A stretch of 64,000 bases of DNA from Branchiostoma lanceolatum (Eukaryota; Chordata; Leptocardii; Amphioxiformes; Branchiostomatidae), in NCBI RefSeq assembly GCF_035083965.1, contig NC_089724.1:11588910-11652909 (forward strand), written 5' to 3'. The notes below the pieces were generated by a model. It had not been told where the DNA came from, did not search any database, and saw only the letters and a list, made by a program, of their open reading frames with translations. Shown here piece by piece: positions 38,701 to 50,650 of the stretch (position 1 is the stretch's first letter; every line of letters begins with the position of its first letter). The translations under genes were made by a program, and so were the position numbers.

Positions 38701-39458
38701 GGTCAGTCAAACGACAACTGGTCTTTGCTCAAAGCTGACCCCATGCTAGGTTAGCGTCGTGCCGCATATACAAACGCAGCGCTTTTGTAAAGTCGCGTTG
38801 TTACAAGTTGTGTATTGATGTTCTTGTACCGTGACGCACTCAGCAAACAAGAGGCAAGCTTTTTCTGACGGGGGAACATGGAGTCGTGTTCTTAGAAATG
38901 CGTCTTTCGGGAAATTGCGCACATGCTGAATTCAAAGAAAGACAGAAGAAGGAAAAGAAAGCACTGCTCCGTTCTGTTCAAATCCAGGCCAGTCACTTTA
39001 CCACACATGAATACGTTTGTAAAGGAGTGCTTTGTGTCCTTCTTGAACAGCTTGGCCCGACTTGACACGATTCCGGCCGTCGTGCAGACAGAAAAATGCC
39101 TGGTCTAATTTACCCTGATGAATATGATTTGTTGCATCCGTGTGCAAAAGAGCACTGCGCAAAAGAGCACTGCTGTCGGAATTGTGATTCCCAGCATGAT
39201 TTTCATACGTGTTCTTCAATGCATTGCCACATCGTAGATCACAGTAGAATGATTTACGCAAAACTCGGCATTTACAACAGATATATGGCAAGTACCCAAT
39301 GACTCTGTACCGACTTTCTGATCACAAGAAATGACTGGAAGTGCGTCTTACCTGGACATGGCGTTGCCGACACCAGTGTTCACCGGTTTAGTAAGTACAA
39401 CAGTAGTGAGGCTGGCAAGGACTGCTACACACAGCACACAACTCGTCATGGTCTGCAT
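35705..39458 (-). CDS. Putative secreted peptide precursor A
   Basis: Not recognised. Three coding exons on the minus strand: 39352-39458 (ATG at 39458), 36265-36579 and 35705-35957. They sum to 675 bases, 224 residues, phases consistent. Residues 1-24 form a signal peptide (SCVLCVAVLASLTTVVLTKP). Exon 2 encodes amphipathic helices (RLYSKLVADLLQSLARAD and GGVNLLAALDNFLQAKR), then basic RTSAHRRKHH. Exon 3 is strongly acidic, then HGRTKR, then another helix with RMIRRLVAEA. Several dibasic sites (KR, RR, RK) would allow convertase cleavage. A non-coding exon ends at donor 39721, with acceptor near 39480. A TATA box lies about 30 bases upstream of the inferred start. Coding exons are GC-rich against AT-rich flanks. 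Intron 1 is phase 2, unlike genes B to D, so it may be an unrelated neighbour. Confidence 0.72.
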
Positions 39459-39783
39459 TTTGTCTTGTTTCAGTTTGCTAAAAAAAAGTAAGAGAGACAA
39501 AGTTGGACATCGGTGATGACAGGTCCTAACGTTAATGGTCAGTGCTCAGCAGAATACGGTAGAGATCCTTGATACTATATACATGGAAAAGCGCATTTAC
39601 GCATACAAAACAGGTCTAATACTCCAACTTAACTTTAACCAAGTAATAGACTAAGTTCAATCTAGAACTTAGTAGAAATAATTTCCTATTCTAGACACTT
39701 CCAACAGCCGGGACACTTACCGATAAATCACTGTTCTCTTGGTCTCGTTCCTCTGATCTGAACTTGTCCGACGTGAGGCCGTT

Positions 39784-39790
39784 ATTTATA
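39784..39790 (-). promoter_or_regulatory. TATA box, gene A
   Basis: Minus-strand ATATAAATAAC, about 65 bases before the donor of the non-coding first exon (39721). Position and sequence fit a core promoter; the start site near 39758 is inferred. Confidence 0.5.
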
Positions 39791-40701
39791 TGCTGGGTCT
39801 GTTGACAAAAGTGATAACTGTTGCTACACAAAATCAACTCTTAATTGTGTGAGGCTAAAAGGGGATCCAATGAATTTACCGGAAATATCTGAATGGGGCG
39901 GAGTCGTGTTTAATCTTTCCGTAATCCATCATCAAACTAGCCAGCCCGTCGTCATGGTTACCGTAACGTCAACGGAAGAAAACATCGGACCACGTCAATG
40001 ACCGACAATCGATATAAGTTGGGGCACAATGAGTCAGAAATAACAGTGGTGCCGATTGCGTCACGTGGAGCTAAAGTTGGGTGATCTGTGCAGGGTGTGT
40101 TTTCATTGGCACTGTCAGTCGTGATGGATGTATCCCTGGACTCACCATCAACACGAACTCAACAACGGTTTATTTGTGTGGACTGGGACTAGCAAACTTT
40201 CCTACCTGCAGAGTCGGTATTTTTGTCATGCAAGTACGAGTTCTCCAGGGTAAATCGCGGCTCCAAAATGTGGTTCCCGGCCCTCCCTAAGTGGTATGCC
40301 ATAAATTCGGATGTCGAGACTTATTGTATAGTTTATGATGAAATAAACCTTTTTCTGATAAGTAAGCATTGGCTCATAACACTTTTAACAACATTTAATT
40401 AACACTTTTACACCTCTAGATCTGATTGACGAAACATAACGAAGGCGCTTCCTCAAATTCTACGTCATATTGCCACGTGCACGTGTTTCTTTTACTTCCG
40501 TCATAACACTACGTCACAAAATTCTCCGAATTCTTGGAAAGCTTACTAATACAGTGTGTCTGGGAGATATTTTTTTAATATTTTCACCCCCATTCTGCTA
40601 CAAAAACAATTTTGCATTATCGCACTTAATGACATCATACAACCGGGACATCTGTTGGAGAGGTAGCCGGAACAAGCGTCATGACGTGGGTTACCCGGTT
40701 T

Positions 40702-40900
40702 AGACCATGCACACGTTGGAATGGTATAAGAATACTGACGGTTAAAACCACTTCCTCCTAGGTATCGAACTGAATCCATGATGATCACACGCAATCGCTG
40801 TCAGACCACGCACCCGTTGGAATGGTATGAAAACACTGACAGTAAATATCCTCTTAGATATCTGACGGAGTGCATGATGACCATACACAATCAATGTCAG
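40702..40900. repeat. Tandem duplication, about 101-base unit
   Basis: Two diverged copies (40702-40802 and 40803-40900). Each starts AGACCAYGCACNCGTTGGAA and ends near CAATCNNTGTCAG. About 80 percent alike by eye. Confidence 0.75.
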
Positions 40901-41732
40901 CTATCCATGTTGGACATTCATTGACTAACAATTCTTCGTATAAAAGACCTAAAAAGTGCAATGTTGGCAATGTATCGTATCGTGTCGCACATATGTACAA
41001 CTGATAAGCTAGATAAAGATGTAGATATACATGTCCTTGCGTATTAAAGTAGACTTATTAAAGCTTACGGGATAACTCCATATACATGTAATCATAATGC
41101 ACAACACCCGACGTTGACCATTATCTATGTCTCCCAGCAGAACTGACAGGTGTCGTGCATTTGTCTGCAACGTTTCAATAGAAATATTGAGTCAACAGTA
41201 AGGTCCGATAACTTCCTGTTTTGAAAGCAGGACATCGCCGAAGTGTCCGAGAAATACCCGACGTCAGCAAGGAAAACAGGACGGAAAAAAACAAAGAAAA
41301 TTTGTTGTTGCAAGAACTCTATTCTTAGTCAATATAGTCCATCCGGTGGATTAACCCAGAATATGTCGTTGGAAGAGTTGTAGGAAGGTTTCTAAGAATG
41401 TTGGTCCACTTTGCAGGGCTCTGTTAGTCTCCTTTGTATAATATTCCGTATGTCTCTAATATTCTTGTGTATCATCGATAATAGATATCAGTATTTTATT
41501 AGATTATTACTTTCCTACTCTTCCAATCATTCGGTGACGGAGTCAGTCAGTACAATATTATAAGGAAAAAAAAGTTCTCACTTGAACAAGCACAAACCAA
41601 AACATTTATGTGCGTATATGGTCCGTGATGGGATTTTTTGCCAATGGCTACAATTAAATGACGTTTTCTGTGTCATTTATTTTGAGCTGGCTTCTCCTCT
41701 TTCTCGTGTTCTCTAAGAGTGAGAAAGCTACC

Positions 41733-41880
41733 ATTTTCTTTATGTCGCCAACCCACATATGTGTGGGTTGACGGCATAAAGAAAACGGGATAAGATAGAA
41801 AGCCCGACAAAAACGCCTTAAAACACGTCAAAAACCAGCCGGACCCACTCCTCTGCTTGGAGAGTATAAGAAAGCCACGC
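41733..41880. repeat. Hairpin plus dispersed module
   Basis: 41733-41785 is a near-perfect hairpin around ACCCACATATGTGTGGGT. It is followed by a module (AAAGCCCGACAAAAACGCC ... CCTCTGCTTGGAGAGT) that recurs almost unchanged at 44190-44265. Confidence 0.75.
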
Positions 41881-43391
41881 CCCGGAGTCTGACTCACCTA
41901 CACATGACAGACAAATCGCCCCTCCCCCTGCCCCCCGCCTCGGCGCTGAAGAACTCTCAGCAGCCTGAAAGATTTGTTATTCGGCCACTTGAGTGTTGTC
42001 GTGAAGTGTTGACCAGACGCAGATGTTTCAACCTTAACGTTTCCGCGGCATCCTTTGCGACAGGATATCAGTAACGACATGTAAAAACTAGTTTATCGGG
42101 TTACAGTGCATTAAAAGCTCTTGACTGTGGCGTTTTGTTGACAAACGTTTTGCGCACACTTTGAAATTACCTATTAAAATATGGCGAAATCATATATTCC
42201 GTCTGCTTGTGTATTACATCCGCGCGCTTTGAAGTTAGAACAGAGAGTGTACATACGTTAAATCAAGGGTCCCAAAAGCATAATGAAACTGGGGAACATC
42301 ACTGCGAGGCTATGTAGAATGACATAGTAACTAGTGGTTGCAAACAAGACACTATCCGAACCTACACGAGAATGTTAACGTGTTATGCCAACGGTCACAT
42401 TTCCAAAATGGGACCCGACCGGGCTGTGGCGTGAACTAAAATCAAACAATTCATATCAAGAATATACACAAATGGTGCTCATGATTAGTTTTTGAAGCTT
42501 TTTTGTGTTTTGTTGTCTTTTATATCATATTTGTCGTTCCCCCTAACAGCCCGGCCGGGCTCCGGCCGCGGGTTGGGAATTTTGACTTGAGCATTAGCTA
42601 TTAGGCGGGTCATTTTCCACCTAGAATGTCAAGGTCTGCCGTTCATAGACATGTTGCAATATCCTCACCTTGTTGCGGGGTTTTGGGGTGGGGACAATCG
42701 CCTTTTGTAACAACTCTAACTTGGTAAATGTATCCCTGGGCTGCTATGTTTGTTATCGGTAGTGAGGGGTTTAAAATGTTGTGGAAAGAAAAGCGGGAAA
42801 CGGCCCGGCCTTCATTCCCGAGACCCTTGGATAATGGGCCCTTGTGCGGCACGCCTAGGCACGCGTGCACGTTGTTTCATGGCGCCCTTCAGCTCTATAC
42901 TTGTCTTACAACCTTTTGTCGGTACAAGTCGGCTGTCAGGTGGAATCAGATGGATTAACGTCTGCCTGGTGCTTGAGCTGACGTTTTGACTTATTACCTT
43001 ACAACAAACACGTTCAGTACGATAAGCTCCTTAGTCAGATCTTTGCTTCATTACCGAGCAACTTAAGAACAAAAGTAACTGTCACAAGCGACCCTCTGGC
43101 CTTTCCTTTTCTCTTTGCGGATGTAAGATCTTCAAGGCGTGTGCTGGTCACCTGTTGATCTACGAAGGGGCTTCTGTATATAAGGAGGATCAGGAAAATC
43201 TTGTACGGTCCATTCTAAAATAACACAAGCTGGTAAACTATTTCTTGACAGACAAGCACGTGCTCAGATACATGTACGAAAAGACCATAAGTACAGATGA
43301 GTTCACTCTGAATCTTTCGGGCGGATGACGTAATGACAGTTGACTGCCATGTCGTTTCTGCTATGTCACTCTTACTTACCGCTAACCAGTG

Positions 43392-43540
43392 AAACTAGTT
43401 AGCCAGGGGTGTTTAGCCACCTAGGGTGTCATTTGCTGGAGGGAAATGATCCCCTTACCACGGGCTCTCCTCTATGAATTTAAACAAATAAGAAACTAAT
43501 CAGCCAGGGGTGTCTAGCCACCATAGGGTGTCATTTGCCG
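43392..43540. repeat. Short direct duplication
   Basis: The 48-base unit at 43392-43439 recurs at 43493-43540. Both contain AGCCAGGGGTGT, then TAGCCACC, then AGGGTGTCATTTGC. Confidence 0.75.
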
Positions 43541-43861
43541 CGGGCTAACTCTCCTGGTCAATTATACACCATAGCTTTGCCATATTTTTCTACTTTCTGT
43601 TATGATAACCCCTTCGGAAGGCCTGATGGAGGCTACGTGTCGTTGATGACGTCAGATGATACAAGACGCTACAAGGTACTTTTCTGGAAATTTTATTTTT
43701 TGAAATAGCCAGCATATTTGGCCAACATTTGAATTCCTCAAGAACGCTTTATCATAGCAGTGTGTGCTCCAGGCACGCTACTTCTGCTCAGTTACATAAA
43801 TTCACCTGCATATTCATGTCACTGATGAACATTATAAAGTATAGGGAGCGAAATGGCAGTG

Positions 43862-45917
43862 TTAGGAGACATTTCTTTTCCCATGGAGGCTGAACATATT
43901 TGGAGAAATATCTTCCATGTTCGTGTCCGCCACCCAGGCGCCTCCGGACCTCTTCGAGCCGATTCGGAACCACTCGTGCAGCAGCCCGAAGCCTGCCGAA
44001 CTCCCTTCGCTGGTCTGGACGACACCGGTCGGCTTCCACGGCTGCCACCGATTTTCATGTATGAAGGGCCGCCGCGGAGTCGTGGCGGGCTTCCTGGGGC
44101 CGTATGGATCTGATGTTTGCTGTAGACCTGTAAGACACGGAAGGAAAACTGTACTCGCGTGGGTTGGCTAGACAAAAAAAAACATGACAAAGTAGAAAGC
44201 CCGACAAAAACGCCTAAAGACACGTCAAAAACCTGCCGGACCCACTCCTCTGCTTGGAGAGTAGGAAAACTGTACATGAAGTGGTGGGTAGGAGAGAAGG
44301 GAAAAAACACCCGACAAGTACTTAAGAGTTGCAATTGTATCACAAAGTATCCTCACTGTAACTTCTCTGACCAATATGTGACCACCCTCCAAACCCTCGT
44401 CTTTTCCACAATCCGGTTAATCCACACTGCACGAAATGGCCTCGGATCCTGACGTATCCTGACAGGAGAACTCGGAGATCCGGAACCTCCGATCCGTAAG
44501 AATCAAGACGGATGCGGAGGCCATATTGTACTGAAACAACTCAAATTTACCTGAATTAACTTGCATGTGCAAGTGGTATACCACATCAGTGTACCACTTT
44601 CATATGTAGTTTAATGTAGGTAAATTTGAGTTGTTTTAGTACAATACGGCCCCCGTATCCGTCTGAATTCTAACGGATCGGAGGTTCCGGATTGACATCC
44701 TCAATTGCAAACGGAAACATGAGGGTTAGTTTGAATAAATCAAAGGACTCTACGACGCTACAGAGTCGACAAGACGTGGCCACCTCCTGAGAAGACCGTC
44801 TACTGAAGTATTGCCTGAGATCAGGTGCGGCGACAACTCATAATGGTCTCCGTCGACAGCTCACACGCACGCGGTGGTGGTGGAGAGAAATTCTTGTTTC
44901 CTAACATTAAGTTGGAAATCTTTCATCTAGTGATATCTGATATATTATAATGACGTTCAAAAACATACTTATTCTTAAGTAGCGGCGGTGTGTGTCGCAA
45001 GAAAGATGTTCTTAAAAAGGATTTCCGGGTTAGCGTACAATTGAGGGATTGGAACACTGCCGCAAGGCTTGGATTCGAACTTATGACTGTGTGGCTCAGA
45101 AAGTGCCATTGATTTAACATGGAAAAATCTGTTCAAGACTCGTTGAGGAAACGGCATAAGAACATCGGTATTGAAAACGGTAGATGTACAGCTTGGTGGG
45201 ATGGGATTGACATAGGCGCCAACAAATACGCATTCCTATGGCGACCATGCAAGTCTTTTTATAAGATATAGTAGTCCTCTCGATCAGTTTCTACTATCTT
45301 TCAATCCGAGAGTCTCAGAGAGGTCTGGTAGAGGCCAGGTACAGTGTTGAGCAGCCGGCCAGATTCGTTACTGGGGCTACGCGGTCACAAGAAACGATTT
45401 GTAATGCCCGAAGTGCTTACAAATATCTTTTTATTTTCTCAAAACAACACGAAATTGGAATGCGATAAAAAGGGGATGGCTGATGCAGGTTACGAAGAGT
45501 TTAGGTTTTGCCTTGCGCAATATACCATATCACCGTGTGGGTTGGGACTCTAGCTTGGAGGGCGTTCTCTGGTTGGTGCCTTGCCGCTCAACAAGTCCAA
45601 AGCTTACCGTAGATTCTAAACAGCGGTGACATGTATCCATCTACAACTTTTACCAACTTCGTATCACATCTACATTGATACACTCAAAATAGAAAATGTG
45701 CGACAGAACAGTGATATGGACGTTTACAAGCCGCAAAATCCTGTGTTTTTTTGTTGTTGTAATTTTGACACACAGTGGTCGAAAGGAAACAGAGGACATG
45801 AGGGAATAACCCACCTGGAAAACTAGGAAGTCTGTCGGCAAACCGTGACTCGGAGGCCACGGCAGCAAGTATGACGAGCAGAACCACCATCGTCTTCCCG
45901 TGGATGTGCGGCGACAT
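43862..45917 (-). CDS. Putative secreted amidated-peptide precursor B
   Basis: Not recognised. Two coding exons on the minus strand: 45815-45917 (ATG at 45917) and 43862-44127, 369 bases, 122 residues. A phase-1 intron splits a Gly codon. Residues 10-23 are a signal-peptide core (MVVLLVILAAVASE). The mature part has a TPRR site, a Trp-rich stretch (NRWQPWKPTGVVQ), then GSKR. A 22-residue segment begins SGGAWVADTN and ends NMFSLH before GKR, the classical cleavage-plus-amidation signal, followed only by NVS and stop. An acceptor at 45977 precedes the ATG, so there is a non-coding 5' exon, possibly ending at the donor near 46850. The intron holds a MITE and a copy of the 41786 module. The other frames of exon 2 are open but do not join the signal exon in phase. 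Confidence 0.7.
44190..44265. repeat. Second copy of CTCTGCTTGGAGA module
   Basis: AAAGCCCGACAAAAACGCC to CTCTGCTTGGAGAGTA, about 90 percent identical to 41798-41872. Lies in the gene B intron. Confidence 0.75.
44478..44692. mobile_element. MITE with about 75-base inverted ends
   Basis: Starts ATCCGGAACCTCCGATCCGT and ends with the complement. Inner parts CAACTCAAATTTACCT and AGGTAAATTTGAGTTG also pair. Lies in the gene B intron. Confidence 0.85.
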
Positions 45918-46330
45918 GTTCGTTCGGCTGGAGCCTGCAGTGTTGGGACGTCACACAAGATGCCTGTCTCCCTATATCTGCAAAAACAAGCCGTCAATTT
46001 CACTAACTGCCGAAGATAAGAGCAGGAGCATCCGCTGACGAGATCAAAAAGTTCACTTCCAACTAATCTTAGCACATCGTTAAGAACAAACTTCCGTCAA
46101 TTGGTTACTTTGCGCCAACTACTTCATTTGACTGCAATTGCCGCTCTGTAATGCTAGCTTTATCAGTTGCCACCATGCGTGCCCACCTGACATTAGCACT
46201 ATCTGGATTTAGATTTCCTAAATATGTTATTCGACATGTTTTTGACAGAATGTTATGGTACCGATTGTCTTATCTGTGATTTTTGCGACATGGTTCGTGA
46301 TAAGATAATATGTGATCTTGCTGTATCTCG

Positions 46331-46480
46331 TGGTTTCCATAGCAGGCCCTCTGGGCCTTTTAAGCGGACCGAATGGTTACGGGCTGGCTGCAAAAACGAC
46401 CCAGTACAAAAAGAAGTCATCAGCAAAAGCGTATTATAAGCCAAGAAAAAAAAGGCCCGGAGAGCCTGCTATTGAGGCTA
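46331..46480. mobile_element. Degenerate MITE copy
   Basis: Shares CCATAGCAGG, GGTTACGGGCTGGCTGCAAA, GTATTATAAGCCAA and GAGCCTGCTATNGAGGCTA with the more complete element at 52901-53102. Confidence 0.75.
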
Positions 46481-47325
46481 CGAAAATGAACTGTTAAGCT
46501 CGTGCATACAGAAATGGGCGCGAAATAAGACCTTTCCTGTATAGCAGGTCCAAAGTTAGCCCTTACTGATAGTTAGCGGTAGGTTGGGCAACCCTGGCTG
46601 CATGTACACGTATGCCAGCTGAACCCATAGATAAATAGCTGATCCATCGCTTAGCATTGATAAATGTCGGTAGAATCTTCTTCAGTCCTCAGTGCACACA
46701 TCAGCGCTATTGCTACAATAGAGTTGTTAGAAGAAAACACCAGGAAAATCGTTTCTGGTCCTTTCAACTTTCGTTTACATTAAGCAGTTATCAACAATGG
46801 CCTTGCTAATGATGGCAATAAACATTAAGGTCGTTTAAACTTACCTAAAGCTTAAGCTTAAGCTCCTCCACTTCTGGACACTTTGCTGTGCTTGTCTGGA
46901 CGTCAAGCTCTCAGTTTTCGTGTCGGTTAGAATATCCCCACTTGCCTCATAACATCTCAGCTAAGGCAACAGACCCGCTCTTAAAGTTTTGCTGAGAGCT
47001 TTGATCGCAGCAGTGTCGGCGTACATAAGCATTAGAGGTTCTGCAACATACAGTTCTGTGACGCGCAAACCTTAAGTACAACACGCAGGGTCTGAAGATC
47101 TTAAGATAGGAAACGCTTTAAGACGTCAATCTTTCAAATAAACATAAAGCTTCACTTGGATGTCGAATATCAAACTAAGAATTGTCACGTTAGTTCATCG
47201 CGAGTAAGTGAAAGAAACCCCAGTAGTCTTTCATTGATGTTTTCCAAATGGTTGCGCTACTTCATGCCGCACTTTTAAATTTCTTTGTACTGCTTTAGAA
47301 TGGGCTTCTCAGCACCACTGTCTAG

Positions 47326-48116
47326 TCATACTTCAGACGACTTCTGCAGAGACTTAGACCTACAACTTGCCACCAATATCTGCATTATCTCTCTGAATTC
47401 TTGAGTATGTGTCGCAATATTGCTCTTGCAAAGGAAATGGCCACATTCGTCGTAGGCCGTCGTGCAATTTTGTTGTAGAATTTTCAAGCAGGCTGTGACA
47501 GAACCATCTGCTGACAGGGCTCTAAGAGAGCATTTTTTGTAACAAGACAACTGAATTTTGTATGAAATACGCATGGCTATAGCAAGAATGCCTTCAGTTT
47601 GTGATCGTGGGGCATAGTTGGTTCTCAAATAATCCCACAGTATGAATCAGTGTGTGTTCTAGTGTTCGTAAAAAGGTGACTACACACGCCCTTCTCTGCA
47701 TCATTCGCTCTTGTGAATAATGCAACTCCTGTACATACATATGGTACACCCCTTTCTTGACTCGCACCCACTTGCTTTCCGTTTCCGTTTAACCTTTAGA
47801 TTTAACGCTCACTTTGTAAAATTTGTATTTATAACCTTTTTTCATGCAATCATCCTGTTATTGTAGATTCTGGTAGCCCGTCGTTTCCGAATATGCCACG
47901 TCATCACTCTAAACCATCAAAAGTTCCATTCTGCGCCGACCAATACCTCTGCTCCGGAGTGGTAATCGTCTACAGTATTCGTAGGGTGATGTTGGCGAGA
48001 TAAGCGTATTTCTGTCGAACAGACAGGCTGAGATTACCGGTGACACAGCCGTGATGAGCGTGACGCCAGCGACCAGAATGAGTTGGGTGCTGTCAAAGGC
48101 CGGAGACAAGAGTGCC
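47326..48116 (-). CDS. Putative secreted Cys-rich protein E, partial
   Basis: Not recognised. Two minus-strand exons, 47947-48116 and 47326-47576, join in phase 1 (donor AGCAGAG|GTATTGG, acceptor TTGCTATAG). The first encodes a hydrophobic signal-like run (LILVAGVTLITAVSP, then VISAC) and DRNTLISPTSPYEYCRR. The second encodes a compact domain with eight cysteines (SCYKKCSLRALSADG, VTACLKILQQNC, ECGHFLC, SCRSKS) and a stop. No ATG lies in frame in the first exon, which is preceded by an acceptor (CATTCCAG at 48117). The start codon must therefore be on an undetected upstream exon, or the gene is broken. The phase-1 intron after a signal exon resembles genes B and C, but the cysteines are unique. 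Confidence 0.4.
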
Positions 48117-49599
48117 CTGGAATGTCATTATGCAGAGTAATACGGACTGTCATGACTTGTGTGTAAAAGTACAAACGCATGTGATTTAGCGGTATAAAAG
48201 GTAGTACCTGATGGAGGTTGAGATGCTACATGTCGTCTGCGTGCAATATCATTTTTCTACCAGGATCGCAGGGAAACGTCGCGAGTAATTACCCATTAGG
48301 TGTTGCTGGTTAGTGCATGGGCGACATATAGGCAATCACGCTCTTGTTAGAAGTAAAGAAGTGAAGACATGGTTTCAAATACGCCTGTTACACAACTTAC
48401 AGTACTCCCTTGTCAGACTTCGCAGAAAATTGAGTTGCTTCGAAGGACGTTTCCTGTCCTAACTCTTCTTCCTGATAAGCCTCTACGATGTCTCCCGGTG
48501 TCAGTCCTTTTGATTAGGAGCCTTCTAACTTTTAGTAAGCTGTGCACATAGAATCCCGAGTATAACCCTCCATTAACATTAATCCGCCGGGTTATATAAA
48601 TCCACCTCTTTGAAAAACAAGGTTTGAGAGATCTCTAGTGCAGCACCCCACCGACCACCCCACCACCCCAGGTATGCACAGTTTATACATACAGGAGTGC
48701 ATTATGCTGGTTGGAGATCCGTTTTGACTCATCTTTTCAGGTTGGTGGAATTATGTACCCTGGTGGATGTTACATTGGGCCTCAAGGAAATAATGCGTTT
48801 TCCCCCGGACCCCTCGCATTATTTACGATGTGGTGTTCAGTAAACATACCCCATTTACAACGCGTAAAATAAAAAGCGAACAGATGTATAAACTGAGTCG
48901 AAGCCATTCATCAACATACAGATGGCAATGGAAACTGGGTTGGCTTTGAAATCCGAAAGAGCCCATTATCTGTCCGTGCTTAAAGTAGCCACTCGATAGG
49001 CCTGCGCACTTACTTGTGTACCGGTTACTGTTTGTGAAGGTGGTTTATATAATATATCCAGAGATTTAAGATAAGCCCAAAGGACGTCACACTTTCTTCC
49101 GTTGCCGTGGTCCTAGAAGGTTGAAAGGGACTAGATAAAGTCAAACAGTATTAGGAGTTCTTTCCGGTGCCGTCTTCAGCCGGTGAACTGTGTAATGCTT
49201 AGCTACAGCACAGGAAATTACCGGGTTAAAGCACATTTTGATCTTCTTTGATCCCATAACATACATGGTATTTCATAGGATCAGAAAGGGGTCAGGTTTT
49301 TTTATAGCGATGGTCAGTCTTAAGCCCCTGTTATTCATTCAGGACTTTCCCCCGTCCACTACTCAACTAAGGTTGGAGGTGGGTTGAGAGCAGTCTGACC
49401 CGTTTTAGGTCACACTTATCTTTTGGGTCTGTCTGTTTGGGTTTTTTTTTGGGGGGGGGGGGGTATCAGAGGCAGGATACACAAAGACATGGACATAGTG
49501 ATGCTACATTCCATACATATTACAGCGCCACAGAAAAGCTACATAAAATTAAACAAATACAAGCTTAAGCAAATTTCTTGATAAACGCAAGATAAACAA

Positions 49600-50190
49600 A
49601 ATGTGACTGTTTGTTTCTTTGTTTGTTTCTTTGTTTGGTATATCCGGTAAACCGCCTTTAAGCGCGACATTTTTTTTGCACAGTACGTACAATTTGAGTA
49701 AGATCGGACTGTAAGGTTTGATCCACTCACAGCGTGACGCGATGGATCCATACCCTTTTCGAGTGTGGTGGGCTCTTTAACATGCTCTAGGTGTTGCTCT
49801 TCTTAAAGGGGGGGGGGCAATTCCAGAGGAAAGTGATCTGGTTCTGCAGATAAGATTTTCTCTGAAGGCATGGAGGGACTCTACTCAGTTACTGGATTAT
49901 AAATGGTTCATGAAGATGTTCATCTGTGATGAAATCTGACAAATTTGGTTGATTTTATATTCATAAAGATGTAGCCTTTTATAAAGCAACACCCGCTTCT
50001 GGGGTTCCCCTTTAAACACGGGGCTTTTCGCCCCATCCGGGAGAAACTTCCTACCTGTCCTCATGTTCACCTGCGTCGCGTGAGGAAGTAGGTGATAATC
50101 GACTTTCTCAATTGCAAGGGTACCACACTGGGGCCGGCTCGGGATTCGAACCCAGAACCCGTACATTCTGAGTCAACAACCCTAAGCACA
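49600..50190 (-). mobile_element. tRNA-derived SINE copies
   Basis: At 49985-50190, minus strand, a tRNA-like head has an A-box-like TGATCTTGTGCTTAGGG and a perfect B box GGTTCGAATCC, followed by a tail. At 49640-49760 lies a 3' segment (GTGAGTGGATCAAACCTTAC) also found at 55470-55490 in another SINE. These are repeat elements, not tRNA genes: no clean acceptor stem. Confidence 0.65.
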
Positions 50191-50214
50191 AGATCACCTT
50201 GCCACCATTTCACA

Positions 50215-50650
50215 ACCAGTCATGACTTACTCCAAACGAGCTCCCAATGCTTTTTAACCTACTCTCAACCAACGTCTAGCCACAGACTGCCGACTCCCTC
50301 CTGATTCATAACATGTACAGATTACCAATTCTGTCACGTATTCAAGATGGGCATAGCCAGTGATTTCATTTTATGATCAAAAGAATCCATACTTACCGAA
50401 AGATCGAATTGGGAGTCAAATTTAACCACGCCTCAACCATTGCTGACTCACTCCCAACCAGTCACCAACAACCCTTTCCCAACCCATTCCAGACCTTCCG
50501 TCCACTCCCGAATATTTGTAACATTTCTAAACATTCGGCTGTTATAGCCGACCAGTAGCCAGCCTCGTAGTCCAACTGCCATCCACAGCCGACCCTGCTC
50601 CCAACCTTCTCCCAACCACGGTTTTGGGAAGGTTGGGAGTAGTCGGGAGG
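50215..50650. mobile_element. Diverged relative of the 61496 element
   Basis: Shares ACATTCGGCTG-type motifs, repeated CCCAACC/GCCGACC words and a CCACGCC...TGACTCACTC stretch with the element at 61496-62474, in a rearranged form. Confidence 0.5.

Larger units (their letters stand above)
39800..43861. other. Intergenic, no supported gene
   Basis: No exon pair with a signal peptide or a homologous domain was found. It contains the local duplications listed separately and a plus-strand TATA-like TGTATATAAG near 43174 with no recognisable gene after it. The frames at 42728-42989 look non-coding. A minus-strand AATAAA at 43692-43697 probably ends gene B. Confidence 0.45.

Noticed and set aside
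42728-42989. Plus-strand frames of 76-79 codons
   Set aside because: No splice sites, signal peptide, domain or coding-like composition.
43862-44127. Gene B as neuropeptide B/W (WKP...GLL spacing resembles WYKP...GLL)
   Set aside because: No dibasic site precedes the Trp, and the rest of the peptide does not match. The spacing match is probably chance.
43819-44343. Long 174-codon minus-strand frame over gene B exon 2
   Set aside because: It reads through the splice acceptor and does not join the signal exon in phase. The shorter frame does.
47947-48109. Complete single-exon protein starting at 48109
   Set aside because: The apparent first codon is TTG, not ATG, and a splice acceptor lies just upstream, so it is an internal or broken exon.
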